A DNA stretch of 36,227 nucleotides, taken from the NCBI GenBank assembly GCA_017412715.1, contig JAFPWU010000004.1, positions 1 through 36,227 on the forward strand. The letters are read 5' to 3'. The notes below the pieces were generated by a model. The model saw only the letters and a list, made by a program, of their open reading frames with translations. It did not search any database and had not been told where the DNA came from. The translations under genes were made by a program, and so were the position numbers. Source of the DNA: Clostridia bacterium. Lineage in GTDB: Bacteria > Bacillota > Clostridia > Christensenellales > Aristaeellaceae. Shown here in pieces: positions 7,559 to 15,804 of the stretch (positions are counted from its first letter, which is position 1; every line of letters starts with the position of its first letter).

Positions 7559-7610
7559 AAATTCCACCTGATTTGGATGGATTACCTGAACTTGCAAAAA
7601 ATTTCCACCT
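7559..7610 (+). promoter_or_regulatory. Direct repeats upstream of the sugar transporter operon
   Basis: TTCCACCT occurs at 7562-7569 and 7603-7610, each in an AAATT(T)CCACCT context. They are 41 bases start to start, about four helical turns. AraC-family outputs commonly bind such same-face direct repeats, so this is a candidate YesN-type operator. A plausible core promoter follows: TTTTCA (7631-7636), 17 bases, TATATT (7654-7659). Confidence 0.5.
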
Positions 7611-7707
7611 AAACAAATTGCAGTGCATTTTCAGAAGATTGATTTTAGGGTATATTGTACGAAAGAGACCGGGATACGGTCCGAAAAAGTGAAGGAGGAA
7701 CCCTGAA

Positions 7708-8688
7708 ATGAAAAAACTGATTGCGCTGGTTCTGGCCCTGGCGCTGTGCCTCGGCATGGCATCTTTCGCAACCGCGGAAGACGCGAAGGTAAAAGTCGGC
7801 ATCATCAATCTTGATCCATCCGAATCCGGATACCGTGAAGCCAACGTCAACGACCTGCACAAGGTATTTACCGAAGAGAACGGCTATGCCGCTTCCTTTG
7901 TCACCGCTCCCACCGCCGACAAGCAGCTGGATGCGTTCAACACCTTCGTGAACGAAGGCGTGGATTACATCCTCGTGTCCGCCGCCGAGACCACCGGATG
8001 GGATGAAGCCCTGGCCGCCGCGCAGGAAGCCGGCATCGGCGTGTTCCTGTTCGACCGGATGATCGACTGCGATCCTTCCCTGTATCTGGCCGCTGTCGTA
8101 TCCGACATGACCAAGGAAGGCGAGACCGCTGTGGCCTGGCTGGAGAGCCTGGGACTTGAAGAGTACAACATTCTTCACATCCAGGGCCAGATGGGTTCCG
8201 ACGCCCAGATCGGCCGTTCCACTCCCCTGGCTGAGAAGGCTGCCGCGGATGAGAAGTGGACCATCGTGGCGGAAGGAACCGGCGGAGACAGCTGGAGCGA
8301 AGATGAAGCCCGGAAGATCGCGGAAGCCGCGATTAACGAAGGCAAGAAATTCAACATCGTGTACGCGGAAAATGACGGAATGGCCCGCGGCGTTGTGGCG
8401 GCCCTGGATGCGGCCGGCATCACCCACGGCGTGAACGGCGATGTGAAGATCATGGGCTTCGACTGCAACAAGTGGGCTCTGCGTCTGCTGCTGGCCGGCG
8501 AATGGAACTACGACGGACAGTGCAGCCCCTTCCAGGCAGAAGTCATTGACGGCATGATCAAGACGCTGCAGGCCGGCGGACAGATCGAGGGCCTGAATGA
8601 GAAGAACCAGTTCATCAACGAGGAGAAGGGCTTCGACGCGACCACCATTACCGAGGATGACGTGAACACCTACGGTCTGGGTGAATAA
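7708..8688 (+). CDS. Sugar ABC transporter substrate-binding protein (326 aa)
   Basis: Peripla_BP_4 protein. The signal peptide is about residues 1-23, with signal-peptidase-I-like cleavage after FATA; Cys14 is not in a proper lipobox. The mature protein has the two-lobed sugar-binding pattern (VKVGIINLDPSESGYREANV; GVDYILVSAAETTGWDEAL; GVFLFDRMI; KIMGFDCNKWALRLL), related to RbsB/YtfQ/MglB. It has a strong AAGGAGG ribosome site and is followed by a hairpin with a T-run. That arrangement normally gives extra binding protein over the membrane components. It belongs to the ABC system at 8798-12481. The substrate is uncertain: a pentose, hexose or furanose. Confidence 0.9.
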   Translation: MKKLIALVLALALCLGMASFATAEDAKVKVGIINLDPSESGYREANVNDLHKVFTEENGYAASFVTAPTADKQLDAFNTFVNEGVDYILVSAAETTGWDEALAAAQEAGIGVFLFDRMIDCDPSLYLAAVVSDMTKEGETAVAWLESLGLEEYNILHIQGQMGSDAQIGRSTPLAEKAAADEKWTIVAEGTGGDSWSEDEARKIAEAAINEGKKFNIVYAENDGMARGVVAALDAAGITHGVNGDVKIMGFDCNKWALRLLLAGEWNYDGQCSPFQAEVIDGMIKTLQAGGQIEGLNEKNQFINEEKGFDATTITEDDVNTYGLGE

Positions 8689-8718
8689 TCGAGGCAAAAA
8701 CCGTAAACCAAAACGCGG

Positions 8719-8771
8719 TGGCGCGGGGAAGCGAGTGGAGTATGTCCGCGGCGCGCCCCGCGCCATTTTTT
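8719..8771 (+). terminator. Partial terminator after the binding-protein gene
   Basis: Ten-base GC arms, TGGCGCGGGG (8719-8728) and CCCCGCGCCA (8756-8765), are followed by six T (8766-8771). It lies inside the operon, 27 bases before the ATPase gene, so some read-through must occur. It would raise binding protein over ATPase and permeases. Confidence 0.75.
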
Positions 8772-8797
8772 GATGAAAAACGAAAGGGGCAGCACGG

Positions 8798-10312
8798 ATG
8801 CAAAACGACGTGGTTTTGACCATGCGGGGAATCAGCAAGCAGTTTCCCGGCACCAAAGCGCTGGATCATGTGGACTTCACGCTGCGGCGGGGAGAGATCC
8901 ATGCCCTGATGGGGGAAAACGGCGCGGGTAAGTCCACGCTGATCAAGGTGCTGACCGGCGTCTACGAGAAGGACGGCGGAAGCATCCATATCGAAGGAAT
9001 CGAAGGCGAGGCGGCCATCCATTCCCCCCAGGATGCGCAGAACGCGGGCATCAGCACGGTGTACCAGGAGATCACCCTGTGTCCAAACCTGACGGTTGCG
9101 GAAAACATGTTCATCGGGCGGACCGACGGCGCTATTGTGCACTGGAAGGATTATGAGAAAAAAGCAACTGCGATTCTGGAAAACCTGGGGATCCCTGCCC
9201 GGGCCAGGCAGGAGCTGTCCAGCTGCTCCCTGGCGGTTCAGCAGATGGTTGCCATCGGCCGGGCCGTGGATATGAACTGCAAGGTGCTGATTCTTGACGA
9301 GCCGACTTCCTCCCTGGATGAAAAGGAAGTCGCCATGCTGTTCAAGCTGATGCGGGAGCTGAGAAGCCGGGGCGTAGGCATTATCTTCGTAACGCACTTC
9401 CTGGAGCAGGTCTATGAGGTCAGCGACCGGATTACCGTGCTGCGGAACGGGGAGCTGGTGGGAGAATTCGAGGTGTCGGAGCTGCCTCAGCTGGAGCTGG
9501 TAGCCAGAATGATGGGCAAGAGCCTGGATGACCTGAGTGAGCTGGAAAAGATCGACAAGCACGTTCCCACCGATACGGAAACCGTATATGAAGCCAGCGG
9601 TCTTTCCAGCGTAGCCCGGAAGCCCTTTGACTTCCAGATTCGCAGGGGCGAGATTAACGGCTTTACGGGATTGCTGGGTTCGGGACGCAGCGAAAGCGTA
9701 CGGGCCATTTTCGGCGCGGACAGCGTTACGGGGGGCCGGGTGCGGATAAAGGGCAAAGAGGTCCGGATCACGAATCCGCATGAGGCCATGAAAAACGGGG
9801 TTGGTTACCTGCCGGAGGACAGGAAACGGGACGGCATCATCGCGGATCTGAGCGTGAGAGATAATATTATTCTGGCGCTGCAGGTGATGAAGGGATATTT
9901 TAAGCCCATGAAGAAGAGCGAAATGGAGAAGTTCGCTGATGAATACATCAGGGAGCTGAACATCAAGACCGCCAGCCAGAACACCCCGGTGGGCAGCCTT
10001 TCCGGAGGCAACCAGCAGAAGGTGATCCTGGCCAGATGGCTTCTTACGCATCCGGACTATCTGATTCTGGACGAGCCCACCCGCGGCATTGACGTGGGCA
10101 CAAAACTGGAAATCCAGCGGCTGATGCTGAAGCTGGCGGAGGAAAACATGAGCGTGACCTTCATTTCCTCCGAAATCGAGGAGATGCTGCGAACCTGCTT
10201 CCGGCTGATTGTGATGCGGGACGGGAATACGGTGGGCGAGCTGACGGGAGATCAGCTGACCCAGTCGCAGGTGATGGAAACCATCGCGGGAGGGGAGGCT
10301 CAGCATGGTTAA
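8798..10312 (+). CDS. Double ABC ATPase of a ribose/galactofuranose-type importer (504 aa)
   Basis: Tandem nucleotide-binding domains as in RbsA/MglA/YtfR; length 504 is usual for the family. N-terminal domain: Walker A GENGAGKST (39-47), a degenerate signature (SSCSLAVQQM) and Walker B VLILDEPTSSLDE. C-terminal domain: a degenerate Walker A (GLLGSGRSE), intact signature LSGGNQQK and Walker B YLILDEPTRGID. This asymmetry is normal for the family. It powers import through the two permeases encoded next. Its end overlaps the first permease start by eight bases, so the genes are translationally coupled. Confidence 0.95.
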   Translation: MQNDVVLTMRGISKQFPGTKALDHVDFTLRRGEIHALMGENGAGKSTLIKVLTGVYEKDGGSIHIEGIEGEAAIHSPQDAQNAGISTVYQEITLCPNLTVAENMFIGRTDGAIVHWKDYEKKATAILENLGIPARARQELSSCSLAVQQMVAIGRAVDMNCKVLILDEPTSSLDEKEVAMLFKLMRELRSRGVGIIFVTHFLEQVYEVSDRITVLRNGELVGEFEVSELPQLELVARMMGKSLDDLSELEKIDKHVPTDTETVYEASGLSSVARKPFDFQIRRGEINGFTGLLGSGRSESVRAIFGADSVTGGRVRIKGKEVRITNPHEAMKNGVGYLPEDRKRDGIIADLSVRDNIILALQVMKGYFKPMKKSEMEKFADEYIRELNIKTASQNTPVGSLSGGNQQKVILARWLLTHPDYLILDEPTRGIDVGTKLEIQRLMLKLAEENMSVTFISSEIEEMLRTCFRLIVMRDGNTVGELTGDQLTQSQVMETIAGGEAQHG

Positions 10313-11393
10313 GAAGACGGAAGGGTTCTGGAAACGGCTGGGCATCGGCCAGCTTGCAATTCCGCTGACGGCGATGGCACTGCTGTTCCTGTTCAACCTG
10401 ATCCGGGATCCCGGATTCTTTGAGGTGGTCGTCAATACCAATAACAGCGGAAATCCTGTTCTGGGAGGAAACCTGATCAGCGTGATCAACAGCGCCAGTG
10501 AACTGGCCATTATCTCCATGGGGATGACCCTGGTGACGGCGGCCTGCGGAGGACAGGATATCTCCGTTGGCGCGGTTGGCGCTATTTCCGCCAGCGTTTT
10601 CATCAAGCTGCTGATCGGCATGGGGAACATAAACGCAGGAACCCTGATTGCTGCTGCGCTGGCCTGCGTCGCTACGGCGGTTGCCTTTATGCTTTTCAAT
10701 GGGACGCTGGTATCCGTGTTCAAAATTCAGCCCATGATTGCCACCCTGATCCTGTACTCCTGCGGCCGATCCATCGCATACTGGATCACGGGCAGCGCGA
10801 CCCCGCAGGTGGACAGCCCGATCATCACGGCCATCGGGATGACCATTCCCGGAATTCCCGTGCCCACGCCGGTTTTCATGGTGATCCTGGTCGGACTGAT
10901 TCTGGCGGTGATCTTTAAGCGGACCAATACCACGCTGTATACCCAGAGCGTGGGCATCAACGAGCGCGCGGCCCGACTGAACGGAATCAGCCCGGTCGCT
11001 GTAAAGATGCTCACCTTCGGGCTGCTGGGCATGTGCGTGGCCGTAGCCAGCATCATCGCAACCTGCAGGATGAGCCAGGTGAGCCATAAGACGATCCTGG
11101 TGGACATTGAGATGGATGCCATTCTCGCGGTAGCCATCGGCGGAAACAGCCTCGGAGGCGGAAAATTCCGCATGAGCGGATCCATCCTCGGGGCTTATAT
11201 CATCACCATGCTGACGGTGACGCTGCTGGCCATGGGCATCAATTCCGTCAATATCAAGGCCTACAAGGCAGTGGTCATCATCATCATCGTCGCGGCAGGC
11301 TCCCCGGCGATCAAGAGGTGGATTGCAGCCTGGAAGAGACGGAAAAGCGCAGGCGAGAAAGACGCGGCAGTGAAAGGGGGCGCGGCATCATGA
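10305..11393 (+). CDS. Sugar ABC transporter permease, first subunit (362 aa)
   Basis: BPD_transp_2 (RbsC/YtfT-like) inner-membrane permease. About ten hydrophobic segments are visible, including ELAIISMGMTLVTAACGGQD with the following ISVGAVGAISA, a family signature. The late EMDAILAVAIGGNSLGGG motif is also typical. The start overlaps the ATPase gene and the stop overlaps the second permease (ATGA). Two different permease genes match the YtfT plus YjfF layout rather than the single RbsC permease. Confidence 0.93.
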   Translation: MVKKTEGFWKRLGIGQLAIPLTAMALLFLFNLIRDPGFFEVVVNTNNSGNPVLGGNLISVINSASELAIISMGMTLVTAACGGQDISVGAVGAISASVFIKLLIGMGNINAGTLIAAALACVATAVAFMLFNGTLVSVFKIQPMIATLILYSCGRSIAYWITGSATPQVDSPIITAIGMTIPGIPVPTPVFMVILVGLILAVIFKRTNTTLYTQSVGINERAARLNGISPVAVKMLTFGLLGMCVAVASIIATCRMSQVSHKTILVDIEMDAILAVAIGGNSLGGGKFRMSGSILGAYIITMLTVTLLAMGINSVNIKAYKAVVIIIIVAAGSPAIKRWIAAWKRRKSAGEKDAAVKGGAAS

Positions 11394-12481
11394 CAACTGC
11401 AAATCCGATTCTGCGCCAAAGGCGGCGGGAACCGCTGACCGACGCGTCTCTGCTGACGCTGATCGCCATGGGGATCTTCATTGCCATGTATGCCTCGGCG
11501 GTGATCTTCATGGGAGGCGCCTTTCAAAAGGTGCAGCAGTTTCTTGATCTGTTCAATGAAAACGCTGCACTGATTATCATTTCCTGCGCGCTGACGCTTG
11601 TGATGATCGGCGGCGGGATCAACATCAGCGTAGGCGGGATCATCGGGCTGACCTGCATGGCCTGCGCGAAATTCCTGGAATATTCCGCGCCGGAAAACAG
11701 CGCGCTGGCCGTGATCCTGACCGTCGCGCTGGCGCTGGGCGTCGGGCTGGCCTTTGGCCTGCTTGAGGGGTTCATGGTCAGCTATCTGGAGATTCAGCCT
11801 TTTATCGTGACCCTGGCGGGAATGTTCCTGGCCAGAGGCCTGACCACGATTCTGAGCGTCAATCCGGTAAAGGTGACCCATGAGGGGTTCCAGGTTCTGG
11901 TGAAGACCAAGCTGCAGATCCCCTGGCTTGGATATGTGGCGAAGAACGGAAACCTGATCCCGGCCAAGCTGGAGATTGGTGCTATCGTTGCCGTCACAGT
12001 TGTGGCGGCCGTCTGGCTGATGCTGCGCTATACGAAGCTGGGCAGAGGGGTATACGCGCTGGGCGGGAACCGTCAGAGCGCGCTGATGCTGGGAGTTAAC
12101 GTAAAAAGCGTATGCTTCCGGAGCTATGTCATCTCCTGCCTGTTGGCAGGACTGGCGGGACTGACCTTCCTGATGCACAAGCCGGCGGCTAACGCAAGCA
12201 TCGCGATGCGCTCGGAAATGGATGCCATCGCGGCCTCCATCATCGGGGGTACGCTGCTGACCGGCGGCGTTGGGAACGTATTCGGCACCCTGTTCGGCGT
12301 GATGATTCTGGCTGCGATTCAGAAGATCATCGGACTGAGCCCGCTGAACGAATCCTGGTGGCAGGACATGGCCAGCGGGGCTATGCTGGGAATCTTCATT
12401 CTGCTGCAGAGCGTGATCCTGAAGTGGCGCGCAAAAGGCGGAAAGGATACCGGAGCCAAAGCCGCAACGCAAAGCCGGTAA
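11390..12481 (+). CDS. Sugar ABC transporter permease, second subunit (363 aa)
   Basis: BPD_transp_2 permease, YjfF/RbsC-like. The start is ATG 11390, overlapping the stop of the first permease; the frame opens upstream but only within that gene. Signature segments are LTLVMIGGGINISVGGIIGL, GFMVSYLEIQPFIVTLAGMF and EMDAIAASIIGGTLLTGG. It probably forms a heterodimer with the product of 10305-11393. It is the last gene before a clear terminator, so it closes the transporter operon. The YjfF-like order suggests a furanose or pentose substrate, but the sequence does not settle this. Confidence 0.93.
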   Translation: MTTANPILRQRRREPLTDASLLTLIAMGIFIAMYASAVIFMGGAFQKVQQFLDLFNENAALIIISCALTLVMIGGGINISVGGIIGLTCMACAKFLEYSAPENSALAVILTVALALGVGLAFGLLEGFMVSYLEIQPFIVTLAGMFLARGLTTILSVNPVKVTHEGFQVLVKTKLQIPWLGYVAKNGNLIPAKLEIGAIVAVTVVAAVWLMLRYTKLGRGVYALGGNRQSALMLGVNVKSVCFRSYVISCLLAGLAGLTFLMHKPAANASIAMRSEMDAIAASIIGGTLLTGGVGNVFGTLFGVMILAAIQKIIGLSPLNESWWQDMASGAMLGIFILLQSVILKWRAKGGKDTGAKAATQSR

Positions 12482-12527
12482 CAGAAGATCCTGAAGGGAT
12501 AAAATCTGAGCCCTGGAGATGAAATTG

Positions 12528-12560
12528 GCCGGAAGACGCTCAAAGCGCTTCCGGCTTTAT
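12528..12560 (+). terminator. Terminator of the sugar transporter operon
   Basis: GCCGGAAG (12528-12535) pairs with CTTCCGGC (12548-12555), with an inner CGC/GCG extension, followed by TTTATATTT. It lies 47 bases after the second permease stop. Confidence 0.82.
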
Positions 12561-12566
12561 ATTTCA

Positions 12567-12596
12567 TTGGACGCAGGAGCATTCCTGTGCTATGAT
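12567..12596 (+). promoter_or_regulatory. Promoter for the AEC permease
   Basis: TTGGAC (12567-12572), 18 bases, TATGAT (12591-12596), immediately after the preceding terminator. About 130 bases of untranslated leader follow before the ATG at 12729. Confidence 0.5.
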
Positions 12597-12728
12597 TGCA
12601 GGGATGCGCCGCAAAGAACCGGCGAGGAGCAGTATGGTCATTTCCGCCTGCGGAGGAAATGATGCCGAGGGCCGGAGGATGATTGATCGGATGCGGCGGA
12701 GCTGTGAAACGGAGGAAAAGGGAAAGCG

Positions 12729-13646
12729 ATGGAGATGATCATGATCCTGGTCCGCCAGATCCTGCAGATGTTTCTGCTGGGCGGGCTGGGATTCGCACTG
12801 TATAAAGGAAAGAAGATTACCCCGGAAGGAAGCAGGACCCTGGGGAATATCCTCATCTACGCGGCTCTTCCCGCAGTGATTATCAACGGGTTCCTGGTGG
12901 AACGGACGGATGAGCATCTGTGGGGAATCCTGTACAGCGCCGTGGCCGCGGCGATCCTGCTGCTGCTCTCCGCAGGGGTCTCCCGCGCCTGCTTTCGGAA
13001 GGACCCGATTGCTGCCTTCGCCGGAGCCTTCTCCAATCCGGGATTTTTCGGGGTTCCGCTGATTCTGGCGACGGCGGGGCAGGGCGCGGTGTTCTACGTG
13101 GCCAGCTTTATCGCTTTTCTGAACGTGGGACAGTGGACCTATGGGGTGTCCCTGCTGACCGGACAGCCCATCCGGCAGGGCTTTCAGCCGAAAAAACTGA
13201 TCCGGGCTCCCTTCATGATCGCAATTCTGGTCGGCCTGTTCCTTTTTCTGACGCAGATGCCGCTGCCCTCCGTGGTCACGGGCTGCCTGTCCACGGTCGC
13301 TTCGCTGAACACGCCGCTGGCCATGTTTACCGTAGGCGTTTATCTCGCCCAGACGGATATCCGGCGGATGTTCCGGCGAGTTTCCAATTATCTGGTCGCG
13401 GCCGTCCGGCTGCTGGCGGTCCCTGTTCTTTCCGCTTTATTGCTCAGCCTTCTGCCTGCGGAGATGATGGATATGAAGATGGCGCTGCTGCTGGCCACCG
13501 CCTGCCCGGTGGGATCCAATGTGGCCGTTTATGCCCAGCTGCACGGAAAGGACTTCTCCTATGCCGTAGAGACGGTAGTCATTTCCACGCTGTTTTCCAT
13601 TCTCACGATTCCGGCCATTGTCTGGATCGCGCAGCAGGTCTGGTAA
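12729..13646 (+). CDS. AEC-family (auxin efflux carrier-like) transporter (305 aa)
   Basis: Integral membrane protein with about eight to ten hydrophobic segments. The N-terminus (QILQMFLLGGLGFALYKGKK) and the following GNILIYAALPAVIINGF are typical of bacterial AEC permeases (PF03547). So are FAGAFSNPGFFGVPLI in the middle and ATACPVGSNVAVYAQ near the end; length is normal. Family members move organic acids such as malate or other small anions; the substrate here cannot be read from sequence. It has its own promoter and is not coupled to the sugar operon. It converges with the macro-domain gene, stops 20 bases apart, with no clear terminator between them. Confidence 0.9.
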   Translation: MEMIMILVRQILQMFLLGGLGFALYKGKKITPEGSRTLGNILIYAALPAVIINGFLVERTDEHLWGILYSAVAAAILLLLSAGVSRACFRKDPIAAFAGAFSNPGFFGVPLILATAGQGAVFYVASFIAFLNVGQWTYGVSLLTGQPIRQGFQPKKLIRAPFMIAILVGLFLFLTQMPLPSVVTGCLSTVASLNTPLAMFTVGVYLAQTDIRRMFRRVSNYLVAAVRLLAVPVLSALLLSLLPAEMMDMKMALLLATACPVGSNVAVYAQLHGKDFSYAVETVVISTLFSILTIPAIVWIAQQVW

Positions 13647-13666
13647 CCGCATGGGAGGACAGGCTG

Positions 13667-14887
13667 TTACTCGCCCAGAATCGGCTGTCCGTACTTGAAC
13701 AGCGCGGCATTGATCTCGAAAATGTCATAATTCCGGTGGGTCACAAAGTAAGTGATAATCAGATCGAACCTGTTGCTGGGGGAAAAGGCAATCTCCGCCC
13801 GGGAGAGCAGGTCCGTCATCGTATCCAAATCAAGCTGAAGGGCAATGGCGAAGGCCACTGCGGTAACTTTCTTCGGCTTGTAGTCCTTCTTTGAGCGGAT
13901 CCTGGAGAAAACCCGCCGATCGATATTGGCCTTCTTATAGACCGCCGCATCCGTCATTCCGCTCTGGTCAATCAGACGCAGAAGCCGCTGCTGGAAGGTT
14001 TCCCCGGTATGTTTCAGCAGATCCTCAAGTGAAGGCTCCGCCATGGACGGGGCCGGACAGGGGGCCGCCGCCGGAAACCATTCAGAAGATTCATCAGGGG
14101 AAGCGCTGCCGAGAGGCAGATCCTCGAAGAGGGGTTTGCTCTTCCTGTCCAGGCCGGGCCATTTCCGCGGGCCGGGGGCATCCGTTTTGCCCGGTTCCTG
14201 CGGGGAGACGGCCCCGCCCAGGGGTTCAAAATCGGAAAGGGTGCTGTTTTTCCAGTCCAGGTCAGCCCATTCCAGCTGCCGGCGGGCATCCGATCTGCGG
14301 CGGTCCTGCATGAAGAGCGGGGAGGAATATTCAGCTTCCCTGGCCAGGTGAACGCCGTGATCGTCGATGAACTCATCGATTTCGCCGACCAGCCGGGCCG
14401 ACAGCTCGAAGGTATTTCGGTCAAAAACGACCAGAATGACCTGCATGTCATGGGTCAGCAGAAACTTTCCGATCTCCGAGAGGGCGATATTCAGCGCTTC
14501 ATCCTTCGGAAAACCGTAAACCCCTGTGGCAATCATGGGAAACGCGATGCTTTTCGCGCGCAAATCCGCGGCCAGCGAAAGGGAATTCGCATAGCAGGAA
14601 CGGAGAATATCCCGTTCACCATGTTTTCCGTCCACCCATACGGGGCCTACCGTGTGAATGATATGCTTTGCCGGAAGACGATAGGCGGGGGTTTCGGCTG
14701 CCTGGCCCGGCGCGATGGATCCAATCTTTCTGCGCCTGGCTAGCAGCTTTTCCGAGCCGGCCGCTGCATAGACTGCCGAATCTGTTCCATCGCCGATCAC
14801 CGGTTCCGGATTGGCCGAATTGACAATGATATCGGCTTTTACTTTCGTAATGTCATTCCTGATAATCTGAAAAGGCAATCCTGTCAC
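13667..14887 (-). CDS. Macro-domain protein with C-terminal HTH-like domain (406 aa)
   Basis: Residues 1-170 form a macro (ADP-ribose-binding) domain: IVNSANPEPVIGDGTDSAVY, HIIHTVGPVWVDG and AFPMIATGVYGFP. The usual GGGGVDGAIH-like loop is changed to IGDGTDSAVY. Residues about 175-290 are a proline/serine-rich acidic linker with two imperfect 33-34 residue repeats (198-231 and 234-266; shared W..LD.K and LG.A.SP.E). Residues 295-406 form a helical domain with an HTH-like start (LIDQSGMTDAAVYKKANIDR, then FSRIRSKKDYKPKK), a C-terminal module I recall from other Firmicutes proteins. It may remove or bind ADP-ribose on a target recognised by the C-domain; the activity is inferred. No signal peptide. 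It is separate from the neighbouring operons. Confidence 0.82.
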   Translation of the reverse strand: MTGLPFQIIRNDITKVKADIIVNSANPEPVIGDGTDSAVYAAAGSEKLLARRRKIGSIAPGQAAETPAYRLPAKHIIHTVGPVWVDGKHGERDILRSCYANSLSLAADLRAKSIAFPMIATGVYGFPKDEALNIALSEIGKFLLTHDMQVILVVFDRNTFELSARLVGEIDEFIDDHGVHLAREAEYSSPLFMQDRRRSDARRQLEWADLDWKNSTLSDFEPLGGAVSPQEPGKTDAPGPRKWPGLDRKSKPLFEDLPLGSASPDESSEWFPAAAPCPAPSMAEPSLEDLLKHTGETFQQRLLRLIDQSGMTDAAVYKKANIDRRVFSRIRSKKDYKPKKVTAVAFAIALQLDLDTMTDLLSRAEIAFSPSNRFDLIITYFVTHRNYDIFEINAALFKYGQPILGE

Positions 14888-14940
14888 CCCACCTTCTTTT
14901 TTGCCCTCAGATGATCTTCCGATAAAGTCGGCGATTTGTC

Positions 14941-15027
14941 AAGGAAAACGCTGATTTATCCTGTTTCGGCGTTTATCGCCTTCACTCAGGCGATGACAGC
15001 GTAAGAGCCTCCGTTCAGCATTTCCAA
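14941..15027. repeat. Imperfect palindromic intergenic repeat, copy B
   Basis: The core is ATCGCC ttcactca GGCGAT (14975-14994), bounded by GGAAAACGCTG on the left and TTCAGCATTTCC on the right. It aligns over most of its length with copy A (16976-17065). It lies between the hsp20 stop and the macro-gene start. Confidence 0.6.
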
Positions 15028-15046
15028 AGAACAGAATCCGTATAAC

Positions 15047-15075
15047 AAAAAAAGGAGACTCTTTCGAGCCTCCTT
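15047..15075 (-). terminator. hsp20 terminator
   Basis: AAGGAGACTC (15052-15061) and GAGCCTCCTT (15066-15075) form a hairpin with one mismatch and a TTTC loop. On the minus strand it is followed by seven T (complement of 15047-15053). It sits 25 bases past the hsp20 stop. Confidence 0.82.
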
Positions 15076-15100
15076 AATGATCTGCGGAGAAGGAAGGGGA

Positions 15101-15562
15101 TTATCCTTCGATCAGGATGGTCTTCTTTTCCTCGACTTTTTTCGCGTCCTTCTTCGGTACGACCAGATGCAGCACACCGTCCTCATAACGGGCCTTCACA
15201 TCCTCCTCGGTGATATGGTCGCCCACATAGAAGCTGCGGCTCATGCTGCCCGCATAGCGCTCCTGACGGAGCAGCTTGCCGTTCTGATCCTCATCCTTTT
15301 TCTCAAGGGATTTCTGGGTGGAGACGGTCAGGGTTCCCTGGTTCAGCTCCAGTTTGATTTCATCCTTCTTGAATCCGGGCAGATCCATATCCACTTCATA
15401 GCCGGTGTCGGTTTCCCGTACATCGGTCTTCATCATATGGGGAGCATTTTTGCCATAGAGCACTTGCTCCGGCATATGGAAACCGCGGAAGAAATCCCGG
15501 TCAAAGTCATGAAACACATCCATCAGATTCTCACCAAACAGGGTAGGAAGATAAGTACTCAT
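15101..15562 (-). CDS. Hsp20 / alpha-crystallin small heat-shock protein (153 aa)
   Basis: Cytoplasmic ATP-independent chaperone that holds unfolding proteins. The start is the ATG at 15562, with GGAGG about eight bases upstream; an earlier in-frame ATG (15577) overlaps that site. The alpha-crystallin domain is about residues 44-145: TDVRETDTGYEVDMDLPGFK, the conserved ARYEDGVLHLVVPK block and a charged C-terminal tail. The N-terminus is short and phenylalanine-rich (DVFHDFDRDFFRGF), as in Clostridial Hsp18 proteins. It is monocistronic, with its own terminator. Two CtsR boxes overlap the promoter, so heat or protein-stress control by CtsR is expected, although ctsR is not in the window. Confidence 0.96.
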   Translation of the reverse strand: MSTYLPTLFGENLMDVFHDFDRDFFRGFHMPEQVLYGKNAPHMMKTDVRETDTGYEVDMDLPGFKKDEIKLELNQGTLTVSTQKSLEKKDEDQNGKLLRQERYAGSMSRSFYVGDHITEEDVKARYEDGVLHLVVPKKDAKKVEEKKTILIEG

Positions 15563-15641
15563 ATTTAAAGCCTCCATTCAATAACTCTTTCATTCGGGGG
15601 AGGATTTGTTCTCCGCTCCGGTCCCTTTCGGAACAATTGTG

Positions 15642-15696
15642 ATTATACTCAAAAGTCAAAGAAAGTCAAAATAAGAAAAGGTCAAAGAAGGTCAAA
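15642..15696 (-). promoter_or_regulatory. hsp20 promoter with two CtsR operators
   Basis: On the minus strand, TTGACT (complement of 15664-15669), 16 bases, TATAAT (complement of 15642-15647). Two heptamer direct-repeat boxes overlap or precede it: AGTCAAAGAAAGTCAAA (15654-15670) and GGTCAAAGAAGGTCAAA (15680-15696). Both match the known CtsR consensus RGTCAAANANRGTCAAA at every defined position. Confidence 0.88.
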
Positions 15697-15702
15697 ACAA
15701 AC

Positions 15703-15728
15703 AAAAAGAGGAGCAAAAGCTCCTCTTT
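15703..15728 (-). terminator. Terminator of the pectin operon
   Basis: AAAGAGGAGC (15705-15714) and GCTCCTCTTT (15719-15728) are perfect 10-base arms around AAAA, with A-tract on the left and T-tract on the right. It stops minus-strand transcripts from the GH105 gene, keeping them out of the hsp20 control region. Confidence 0.85.
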
Positions 15729-15804
15729 TCTGGAATTTTCTCAATTATTCTTTAAAATACGAGTTTTTTCTCTATTTTTCACAAACCGGTTTACAGGCGA
15801 TTGA

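Noticed and set aside
8648-10723. Long minus-strand open frame (691 codons) opposite the ABC ATPase
   Set aside because: It is antisense to a gene with intact Walker and signature motifs, and its translation is low-complexity and His/Gln/Arg-rich without any domain. Such frames arise from GC-rich codon bias.
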